A stretch of DNA of 22,346 nucleotides, from the NCBI GenBank assembly GCA_964397425.1, contig CAYNID010000020.1, positions 1 through 22,346 of the forward strand. The letters are read 5' to 3'. The stretch comes from Hallerella sp964397425. GTDB lineage: Bacteria > Fibrobacterota > Fibrobacteria > Fibrobacterales > Fibrobacteraceae. Shown here in pieces: positions 1-6,649 of the stretch (positions are counted from its first letter, which is position 1; every line of letters begins with the position of its first letter). The position numbers and the translations under genes were made by a program. Below the pieces are notes generated by a model. It saw nothing but the letters and a program-made list of their open reading frames with translations, was not told where the DNA came from and did not search any database.

Positions 1-72
1 AAAAAACAGGTGCATATAGGTGTCGTATACCATCTGCTGTAAATTATCATTTACACGCTTGTTTATTAGCAT
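1..72 (-). CDS. Possible start of a gene leaving the window (partial)
   Basis: An ATG on the minus strand at 72 opens a frame of 24 codons that reaches the window edge without a stop (MLINKRVNDNLQQMVYDTYM then HLFF). Alone this is weak evidence, since 24 open codons occur often by chance. It lies about 50 bases downstream of a near-consensus promoter pointing the same way. A five-codon frame (MRICV) ends at the TAA directly before this ATG, so the two could be translationally coupled. A second frame starting at 50 is also open to the edge. No family is recognised. Confidence 0.3.
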   Translation of the reverse strand, partial: MLINKRVNDNLQQMVYDTYMHLFF

Positions 73-80
73 TTACACGC
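44..80. repeat. Two 15-bp direct repeats, 22 bp apart
   Basis: TTATCATTTACACGC at 44-58 and TTAGCATTTACACGC at 66-80 differ by one base. Their starts are 22 bp apart, about two helical turns. A poor third match (about 10 of 15) begins at 84. The copies lie just downstream of the predicted leftward promoter start, so they could be operator half sites or part of a leader. No regulator can be named. Confidence 0.5.
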
Positions 81-106
81 AAATTCTCATCCTCAAGCAA
101 ATCCAG

Positions 107-186
107 TCTTGGTTGAAAACAGAAATAATCTCTATAAAATGAATCCTAGGGATTGTCAAGTTTCTAGCTTGCGTTTTCAACCAAGA
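107..186. repeat. 14-bp perfect inverted repeat enclosing a promoter (candidate invertible element)
   Basis: TCTTGGTTGAAAAC at 107-120 is the exact reverse complement of 173-186. Five more base pairs (100-104 with 190-194) follow after a small asymmetric gap. The 52-bp interior contains a near-consensus promoter. No T-run follows either arm and the loop is long for a terminator. Short inverted repeats around a promoter are the usual form of phase-variable invertible promoters in gut bacteria. No recombinase gene is in the window, so inversion is inference. Confidence 0.55.
131..159 (-). promoter_or_regulatory. Strong sigma70-type promoter, leftward
   Basis: On the minus strand, TTGACA (159-154) and TATAGA (136-131) are separated by exactly 17 bases. 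The predicted start of transcription is near 124. It points out of the window, away from the CBM6 gene. Both boxes lie between the arms of the inverted repeat at 107-186. Confidence 0.65.
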
Positions 187-254
187 AAAGGATTAATACT
201 TGAAAATGCTGCAGGGCTGAATCCTGGAAACAGGTCTTTGACCCTTTCACAAAC

Positions 255-2312
255 TCACTCTGAAAATTTCACAAGCCTGTTCAACGTTTGCCCTCCCATT
301 TTACAGCGGACAAAATAAACGCCGTTGAAATGTTCAAAAGAATAGCTCGATTTTCCAAATCCTTTCAATTCTTCCAGCGTTTCGCCGCGCAAGTTCACAA
401 TTTGCATTTCAAAATTTCCATTCGCATCCACGTCCAATATTTTACCGTGAACTGAAAGCAGATTCTGCTTGCCGGCAACCGCCAACAACTTTTCCGTATC
501 CGAGCCTCCGTCTTCCATCCGCTTTTTGAATTCGATATAATCCACGTTCACGTCTCCCGTCACCCACAAAAGTTTCATCGAATATTCCCCCGAATGCAGT
601 AGAACGGGAACGCTCACCGTTGTCCAATCGTCCCAACCATCCGTTTGGGGAACTTCCACCGTATCCGAATAAGCGGCGTCATTCCACGACAGCAACAGTT
701 TTCCGGGCGCGTTTGCCGCCGCCACTTTAAACGACACATCGTACGATGCCGTTTCATTTATTTGGATGAAATACTTCAACCATTCCCCCGCTTCGGTCCA
801 TCCCACATATTTCATCTCCCCGCTTTCTCCGATGTCGACAGAGCCTCCGCGATAAATGCTCCCACCCAGATTTTCCGCACTCAAATCATAAGAGCCACCA
901 CTTCCGTTGTTGTAATTTTCCACTTCCACTTTACCGGGAATACCGATAACGCCGTCAAAAGGCGTTTCCGGAACATTTGATTTGACTGTCAAATTGTATT
1001 TCTTTTTTGCAATGGATTCTGTCGCATGGGAGCGCATTTCCAATTCCAACGAAAGAGGTTTGTCGACATCGGAACCCGTAAACGTGATTTCAATTTGCCG
1101 ACTTGAATTGGGATTCATCCGGAAATCGCCGACAAAATCGAAACAGGAATCCCTTTCGACACTCGCCGAAACATCCGTTTCCCCTATTTTATAGGAAACG
1201 CTCCAAGCGTCACCATTCGCCGTCTTTTTCATTTTCAACAGCGGCGAAAAATCAAGCCAGTCGCTATTATTTTTCAACTGCAACACAATCGTTTTAGAAT
1301 TCCCCGAAAGATTGACTTCTACATTTTCCCCATTGACCGTCACGTCATTTTCTGCGGCAACATCCAGGCTTAAATTATTCTTTGAATCTTTGATATGATG
1401 GATAAGCCAATAGGCGAGCCCCGTCACCGTATTGGCGGCCTTTCCGTCCACTTCTTCGGGCAAAACCGGATGACGTTGCAACTGAGAAGCGTAATACGAC
1501 ACAACCCAAATGTCCGGAGACACTTTGTTGTCTTCGTGTTCATGAACCATGTTCTTTCCGATGCGCAAAAATTCAGAACCATCCGTTTGCGTCAATCCCG
1601 CATCGTATTGCTTCGGCATAAAAGGGCAAAGCATGATCATGGACTTTTTCCCGCGCTCTTTCGCATAGCGGATGCCGGAATATTGTCCCTCTTTGATTTG
1701 ACTTTCATTCGAATCCCAATATCCAATCGGCCCATCGGTCGCCATCCCGTCGCTCAAGTTTATCGTATTCCGCCAATCAACCGCACCGGACGCATCGCTG
1801 TTGATATCTCCCCCAATGACCCAAGGTCCCTGCATCGCAAAAACGGGCCTGTGCAAACTCGCTCCCTGCTGCAAGGCGTTGATTTTTTCTTGACCATAAA
1901 CGCCGTTCACCGTGGCATAAGTCACGTTAAATCCCAAGTCGATAAACTTCTGAATCAAAGTCCGATCATCTTTATCCCAAACGCGATTCATGTAAGAAGT
2001 CGCTTCCGATTCATAAAAAAGATTTTTATGGGCAAAAGCGTCGCGCATTTGAACAATAGACGCATCCCGATTCCGGTACCTGTTCTCCGCGTTGGGATTG
2101 TTCGCCCCCAAATCTTCAATAAAATCAAACAGGTTCACATAATAGCCGTCCGCGTTCCCCCTGACAAAATTCCACTTGTTGACATCCGCCAGGTATTCCC
2201 CATAAGAACCGTCGGGAGTATCGCCTCCGCCAATGTAAATTTCCGCGGAATGGGCCATACCGAACAACGCCATCACCCCAAAAAACGTCAAAAGATTCTT
2301 TTGACAGACCAT
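255..2312 (-). CDS. Secreted CBM6 protein with C-terminal sorting-like domain
   Basis: This is a 685-residue secreted protein probably acting on plant polysaccharide. Residues 1-23 form a signal peptide ending AHSA. Residues about 24-330 form a domain I cannot assign; its segments MIMLCPFMP and DIWVVSYYAS suggest beta strands of a barrel-like hydrolase. About 330-450 looks like a beta-rich linker domain. Residues about 451-598 match family 6 carbohydrate-binding modules (VEVENY, GEWLKYFI, VNVDYIEF). The last 80 residues resemble type IX secretion sorting tails (FNGVYFVRC, LVKF). The ATG at 2312 was chosen because it precedes the signal peptide and has AGGGTGG upstream; a longer frame to 2621 runs through repeat sequence and is not credible. 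The substrate is unknown. Confidence 0.85.
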   Translation of the reverse strand: MVCQKNLLTFFGVMALFGMAHSAEIYIGGGDTPDGSYGEYLADVNKWNFVRGNADGYYVNLFDFIEDLGANNPNAENRYRNRDASIVQMRDAFAHKNLFYESEATSYMNRVWDKDDRTLIQKFIDLGFNVTYATVNGVYGQEKINALQQGASLHRPVFAMQGPWVIGGDINSDASGAVDWRNTINLSDGMATDGPIGYWDSNESQIKEGQYSGIRYAKERGKKSMIMLCPFMPKQYDAGLTQTDGSEFLRIGKNMVHEHEDNKVSPDIWVVSYYASQLQRHPVLPEEVDGKAANTVTGLAYWLIHHIKDSKNNLSLDVAAENDVTVNGENVEVNLSGNSKTIVLQLKNNSDWLDFSPLLKMKKTANGDAWSVSYKIGETDVSASVERDSCFDFVGDFRMNPNSSRQIEITFTGSDVDKPLSLELEMRSHATESIAKKKYNLTVKSNVPETPFDGVIGIPGKVEVENYNNGSGGSYDLSAENLGGSIYRGGSVDIGESGEMKYVGWTEAGEWLKYFIQINETASYDVSFKVAAANAPGKLLLSWNDAAYSDTVEVPQTDGWDDWTTVSVPVLLHSGEYSMKLLWVTGDVNVDYIEFKKRMEDGGSDTEKLLAVAGKQNLLSVHGKILDVDANGNFEMQIVNLRGETLEELKGFGKSSYSFEHFNGVYFVRCKMGGQTLNRLVKFSE

Positions 2313-2384
2313 AGTAAACCACCCTTTTTTGGCTGTATGAACAACCATACATCCACATCCAATTTCAAATATAATCCCTGATTT

Positions 2385-2518
2385 TAGAATGAGAAATGAG
2401 GAATTAGAAATTAGGAATGTATAATTCGGAATTGGGAACTGAGACGAGAGCACTCTTTTTGATGGGGTTTCACACCAAAGCCTTTTCTGCTTTTGTGTTG
2501 AATTTCGCACGGTTTTGG
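2385..2518 (-). repeat. Dispersed repeat copy A: heptad tract plus unique core
   Basis: Read on the minus strand, seven degenerate 7-mers fill 2433-2385 (AATTCCG, AATTATA, CATTCCT, AATTTCT, AATTCCT, CATTTCT, CATTCTA). The flank at 2434-2518 resembles the flank of the copy at the right end of the window. Shared blocks include AACCGTGC and the 13-mer GCAGAAAAGGCTT (here 2490-2478). It occupies most of the 355-bp gap between the CBM6 and DUF3332 genes and would lie in or upstream of the CBM6 leader. Nothing else was seen in that gap except the DUF3332 terminator. Confidence 0.7.
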
Positions 2519-2618
2519 CGGCAAAAACGAGCCGTTTTGGTGAAGTGCGGACTGTTTGTTTTAAGTTAGAATCAAATAATTTCCCCAACAGTCGAACCGG
2601 CGGCAGTTTCTGTTCATA

Positions 2619-2646
2619 CAAAAAACTCCGGCGATGAACCGGAGCT
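2619..2646 (-). terminator. Intrinsic terminator after the DUF3332 gene
   Basis: On the minus strand a GCTCCGG/CCGGAGT stem of about 7 bp with a 7-base loop is followed by six Ts, 22 bases after the DUF3332 stop codon. It separates that gene from the CBM6 gene, which therefore needs its own promoter. Confidence 0.85.
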
Positions 2647-2667
2647 TTTGGAGTACGATTTCAAAAA

Positions 2668-3105
2668 TTACTTTTGAACGTCGTATTGGGCAATCACTTG
2701 ACCCTGGGCGTCGAGAGCGCGGATAACGTCAGCGTCGCGTTCAAGGGTGAGGTCAGCCTTATTGCCCTGAGCGTCAATCACTTGGACAGCCAACGTGCCG
2801 TCTTCATTCTTGATGGCGGAAATCTGGTTGCCGTTGGCATCCTTTTCATAATAGGTGTCGTTCGAAGCTATCGGGTTCGAACCTGTCCAGAATTCGACCG
2901 TGTTCAGCACCAGGCCGTCGACCAGGTATTCGCAGATGGAATACACCGGAATAATGTGAAGGAGGAAGTGCACGCAAGAATTCAGCCACTTGTTGCCGAG
3001 CGTTCCGTTCCACTTGTAAAGCTTTTGAGTGAGGCCGTAGCTGCCATAGCAAGCCGTAAGGGAGAATGCCGCAGCGAGGGCAAGTGCGATGAGACCTTTT
3101 TTCAT
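2668..3105 (-). CDS. DUF3332 family lipoprotein
   Basis: This is a 145-residue lipoprotein. The signal peptide ends in the lipobox LTAC with the lipidated Cys at 19. Residues 20-80 carry the family pattern: CYGSYGLTQKLYKWNGTLG, KWLNS, a hydrophobic stretch (FLLHIIPVYSI), then LNTVEFWTGSNPI. The remainder is polar and probably beta-structured. Proteins of this family occur in several Gram-negative phyla and their function is unknown. The ATG at 3105 has AAGGAG 7 bases upstream. A terminator follows directly, so it is likely transcribed alone. Confidence 0.85.
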   Translation of the reverse strand: MKKGLIALALAAAFSLTACYGSYGLTQKLYKWNGTLGNKWLNSCVHFLLHIIPVYSICEYLVDGLVLNTVEFWTGSNPIASNDTYYEKDANGNQISAIKNEDGTLAVQVIDAQGNKADLTLERDADVIRALDAQGQVIAQYDVQK

Positions 3106-3265
3106 GATAGAACTCCTTGATGATAGGTATATAAAATATTAACAAAAAATTCGCCGCATTGGAGGATTTCTTTGGAGGGTAAAAAATGAAAAACGGTCCA
3201 ATTTGAGCCCAGTCACATCCGCCTCCCCCTTTGAATGTAAAATTTCGTTATTTCTCCGGTTCCTT

Positions 3266-3294
3266 TTGCCATTTTCTTAAATTGCATATAAATT
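3266..3294 (+). promoter_or_regulatory. Promoter for the solute-binding protein/cyclase pair
   Basis: TTGCCA (3266-3271) and TAAATT (3289-3294) are 17 bases apart. A start near 3301 would leave a leader of about 43 bases with AGGAG before the ATG at 3344. The minus 10 box is only a four-of-six match. Confidence 0.45.
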
Positions 3295-3343
3295 ATTAAA
3301 ATTTGAAAGGCCTTGCCACTCAGATTGGATTAGGAGATTTACT

Positions 3344-4864
3344 ATGAGCCGTTCTCACTTCGCGATACTCGGAATTTTGCTTTTGGCGGTCTCAACCCTC
3401 GCTGCAAAACCGCTCGAAGTCTGGATTATGCCAAACGGAGCGAACCCCCAGGGCATTTTGGAACAGCGGCTTTCCCAATTTGAAAAAGAGACGGGTTTAA
3501 AAACAAAAGTCGTCGTCTTGGACTGGGGCGAAGCCTGGAGCGTCATCACCAACACGCTAGAATCCAAATCCGGCGGCCCCGCCGTTTTGCAGTTGGGAAC
3601 GACATGGGTCTCTTACTTCGCCTCCCGCGGCGAACTCGCCAAACTGGATCCGCTCCTTTCTTCCATCCACAAAGAACGTTTCACCCAAACCAGCTGGAAG
3701 ACGACAGGCACAGACGGCGACCCGGCCGTTTATTCGATTCCCTGGTTCGTGGACGCCCGCGCCCTCCTCGCGAACAAGGCCCTTTTGGCGCAAACGGGAA
3801 TTTCCGCCGAAGACGTTTCCACTTACGACGGTTTTTACAAAGCCATCAAAAAAATCAACAGTTTCCACCTGCAACGCCCAGACGGTTCTGGCGTCAGGGC
3901 ATTTGAATTTCCGGGAAAAAGCGACTGGAACATTCCCCACAATTTCGCCCCGTGGGTCTGGTCCGCCGGCGGCTCCTTTTTGAAAAAAGACGACAAGGGC
4001 GTGTGGCATTCCAACCTGCTCGATCCCAACACCATCGAAGGCATCGCCTCTTACCTGAACTTCATCCTGGATTCCCTGGTCGACAGGACAAGCTTGCGCG
4101 AAAACACGGCGCAAATCGTCCAGAACTTCAACCACGGCGAACTGGCGTTCATCCTCAACACGGCAGAATTGATTGCGCAAACCCGTTTTGACGCCAAAGA
4201 CGGCGGGCTCGCCGCTTCCCAAATCAACGCGGACGGCATCGCGCTCATGCCCGTTCCCGCCGGAAAAAGCGGAAGCGTGTGCTTTATCGGTGGCAGCAAC
4301 CTGGCGATTCCCAAATCCAAAGAAAACGATCCCCAAGCGGCCAAACTGCTCCAATTTTTAGTCCGCGACGACAATCTGGACGCTTACACCAGTCAAATCG
4401 GCTTTTTGCCGCCCGTAAAAAGCGTTTTGGCGGACTGGGCGAAAGATTCCGCGTACAAGGTCCTCATCGACCATCTGGAAGACGGCAAAAGCTACCCGAA
4501 CATTCCGGAATGGACACTTGTCGAAGGCGCGCTGGTGAGCCTTTTCAGCGACATCTGGAGCTATCTCGACATCGGCGGCCTGTATTCCAACGAAGCCATG
4601 TACAGTACCCTTTTGACTTACAACCAAAAAATCAACGACATCTTGCATGCGCCGACCGAGCCCACGCCCTCGATGCAACTCGATGAATTTTTGAAACTGT
4701 GGGAAAGTTACACTTCTGGGGCAAAAAAGGATTCTGTCGCGGACAATCCGACGACAGCTCCCGCCCCACAGGATTCTTCAGCGAAAGGGTTCACCCTTTT
4801 CCTGTTCTTTGCAGCCGTTTGCGCAAGCTTCATCTTCACCTACGTGAGAAAACGGAAACGGTAA
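3344..4864 (+). CDS. Membrane-tethered sugar-type extracellular solute-binding protein
   Basis: This 506-residue protein has a signal peptide (1-20, ending STLA) and a family 1 solute-binding fold like maltose-binding proteins. Typical pieces are VWIMPNG, LSQFEKETG, PAVLQLGTTWVSYF near residue 90, and YSIPWFVDARALLANK. A low-complexity Ala/Pro/Thr/Ser linker (about 455-480) leads to a terminal hydrophobic helix (about 482-501) and a basic end RKRKR. The binding lobe would thus be held on the outer face of the inner membrane with a short cytoplasmic tail. No permease or ATPase gene is adjacent. A diguanylate cyclase gene begins 18 bases downstream, so a role as ligand sensor is inferred. AGGAG precedes the ATG. 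Confidence 0.85.
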   Translation: MSRSHFAILGILLLAVSTLAAKPLEVWIMPNGANPQGILEQRLSQFEKETGLKTKVVVLDWGEAWSVITNTLESKSGGPAVLQLGTTWVSYFASRGELAKLDPLLSSIHKERFTQTSWKTTGTDGDPAVYSIPWFVDARALLANKALLAQTGISAEDVSTYDGFYKAIKKINSFHLQRPDGSGVRAFEFPGKSDWNIPHNFAPWVWSAGGSFLKKDDKGVWHSNLLDPNTIEGIASYLNFILDSLVDRTSLRENTAQIVQNFNHGELAFILNTAELIAQTRFDAKDGGLAASQINADGIALMPVPAGKSGSVCFIGGSNLAIPKSKENDPQAAKLLQFLVRDDNLDAYTSQIGFLPPVKSVLADWAKDSAYKVLIDHLEDGKSYPNIPEWTLVEGALVSLFSDIWSYLDIGGLYSNEAMYSTLLTYNQKINDILHAPTEPTPSMQLDEFLKLWESYTSGAKKDSVADNPTTAPAPQDSSAKGFTLFLFFAAVCASFIFTYVRKRKR

Positions 4865-4882
4865 AATTTTAAGGTATCGTCT

Positions 4883-6649
4883 ATGGAATCCAAGGAATCC
4901 AATCAAATCGACACGCACATTCCCGTTGTCAACAGCATCGCGTTCCGCAGCATGGTGGCTTTCGCCATCGCGTTTTTCGTAACGCTTGTCGGCGGCGGTT
5001 CGTTTCTCCTTTCGAACCAGATGGACACTGTCCGCGACGAAGCGAGCAAGCAGAACCAGCTTTCGCTGCGGCAGGCGAGCACGGTCATCGAGGGGCAATA
5101 CGATTTATTCTTGAACCGGCTGACCCTTTTGTCGACGACGCCATTTATCGCAGACCAAGACCCCGCGGAATCCGGCGGATTTTTAAAAGGCTACAACGTG
5201 GCGCCGCTGTTCATTCCGGGTGAAAACGTCGCCCTTTACAATTCCAACCACGAAAAGGTGAGCGACAACTCCATGGTGGGAATCGCCCGGGCAAGTTCCT
5301 CTTACCAGGAACTCGAAGACTTTGGCGCCGTCGAACCGCAGCATCCCTACATTTCTCCGCTTTTCTGGGAACAGCACACGCCCAAGAAAATTGTCGCGGT
5401 CCTTGTCGAAAACCGGGCAAAATCCAACGGTTACCTGGCGGCTTCCTTTTCGTTCCGGCGCCTGTGGGAAATTTTCGAAAACTACAAAATCGGCGAACAC
5501 GGCTTTTTTGTCATCGTCGACGAAAGCAACCAGATAGTTTACCACCCGGACATCCGCAAATGGGTGACCAGCCAAAAGAAAGCGGAAGACCTCGGATTCA
5601 AAGGTTTTGACGCCAAAACGTTCAAACCCGCCGAATGCGATTACGCCCTGCTGCAAGACGGCAAAGAATACCTGGTGAACTACGAATACAATCCCCGGCT
5701 CAAACTGGGCGTCCTTTCGCTGCAGCCCAAGCAAGAAATCGAAGCGCAGGCGCTCGCCTTTGGAAAAATTTTCCTTTACATCGGCTTTGTGTTCCTCCTC
5801 GCCATCGTCATTGTCACCATCTGGCTCTTTTTCAACATTGAACGCCCCATCCAATCCCTGATAAACAAAATGCAGGTCATCGCCAAGGGCAATTATGCGG
5901 AATCGAGCGGCATTTCGGGAACGAAGAACAACGAAATCCACATTCTGGCGCGCGTTTTCGACAAAATGTGCGCCACCATCCGCGAAAAAATGGATGCCCT
6001 GACCGAGCACCAGAGCCATCTGGAAGACGAAGTTTCAAAACGCACCGAAGAACTGGCGCAGACCAACGACCTGCTCAAGAAAATTTCGCGGACAGACGAA
6101 TTGACCCGTCTGCCCAACCGCCGCGACATCCGTGAAAAAATCCAATACGAAGTTTCCCGCTACGACCGATCCAAGCGCAAATTCTCGCTCCTGTTCGTCG
6201 ACATCGACAAGTTCAAGGATTTCAACGACCAATACGGCCACGTTTGCGGAGACATTGTGTTGAAGACCGTCGCCGACACCATGAGGAACAGCCTGCGCAA
6301 GCAAGACATCATCGCCCGTTGGGGCGGCGAAGAATTCTTGGCGCTCCTCCCCGAAACCATCCTTTCAGGCGCGGCCCTTGTCGCTGAGCGCCTGCGCAAA
6401 AAAATCGCCGACGTGGAAATCGCCTTTGGCAACCAGACGTTGCACGTGACCATTACAGTCGGTGTCGCCGAATACGACGAACGGCTGGGAATGGACCACA
6501 GCATCAATTTGGCGGACCGCGCCCTTTACCGCGGAAAACAGACGGGCAGAAACAAAATCGAAGTGTTCAACCCCGAAGACATTACCGCCGAAGACATCGC
6601 CGCGGCAGAAAGCGAACAGAAATTTTCCCAAAACGCGCCGCAGAACTAG
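4883..6649 (+). CDS. Cache-HAMP-GGDEF membrane diguanylate cyclase
   Basis: This 588-residue enzyme is predicted to make cyclic di-GMP from two GTP. In order: a membrane helix (about 22-43); a periplasmic Cache-type sensor (about 50-290, with GEHGFFVIVDESNQIVYHPD); a second helix (295-318); a HAMP linker (319-370); a coiled coil (365-402); and a GGDEF domain (403-567). The domain has DIDKFK at 440-445 and an intact GGEEF at 481-485. RKQD at 472-475, five residues before it, fits the product-inhibition I-site, so the enzyme should be active and feedback controlled. It is co-directional with the tethered binding protein 18 bases upstream. Its TAG stop overlaps the stop of the convergent methyltransferase gene. 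Confidence 0.93.
   Translation: MESKESNQIDTHIPVVNSIAFRSMVAFAIAFFVTLVGGGSFLLSNQMDTVRDEASKQNQLSLRQASTVIEGQYDLFLNRLTLLSTTPFIADQDPAESGGFLKGYNVAPLFIPGENVALYNSNHEKVSDNSMVGIARASSSYQELEDFGAVEPQHPYISPLFWEQHTPKKIVAVLVENRAKSNGYLAASFSFRRLWEIFENYKIGEHGFFVIVDESNQIVYHPDIRKWVTSQKKAEDLGFKGFDAKTFKPAECDYALLQDGKEYLVNYEYNPRLKLGVLSLQPKQEIEAQALAFGKIFLYIGFVFLLAIVIVTIWLFFNIERPIQSLINKMQVIAKGNYAESSGISGTKNNEIHILARVFDKMCATIREKMDALTEHQSHLEDEVSKRTEELAQTNDLLKKISRTDELTRLPNRRDIREKIQYEVSRYDRSKRKFSLLFVDIDKFKDFNDQYGHVCGDIVLKTVADTMRNSLRKQDIIARWGGEEFLALLPETILSGAALVAERLRKKIADVEIAFGNQTLHVTITVGVAEYDERLGMDHSINLADRALYRGKQTGRNKIEVFNPEDITAEDIAAAESEQKFSQNAPQN

Noticed and set aside
113..138. Second, rightward promoter within the inverted repeat (TTGAAA and TATAAA)
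   Set aside because: The spacer is only 14 bases, too short for a normal sigma70 promoter, so only the leftward one is supported.
109..318. 69-codon plus-strand frame near the left edge
   Set aside because: It runs through the inverted repeat and into the end of the CBM6 gene and has no ribosome site.
1395..2381. 328-codon open frame on the plus strand
   Set aside because: It is antisense to the CBM6 protein, which has a signal peptide, a recognisable module and a ribosome site.
2385..2433. CRISPR array
   Set aside because: The period is 7 bp with no spacers and no cas genes are present, so this is a tandem microsatellite-like repeat.
2313..2621. N-terminal extension of the CBM6 protein
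   Set aside because: The extra 103 codons translate the heptad repeat and would bury the signal peptide; a ribosome site precedes the internal ATG.
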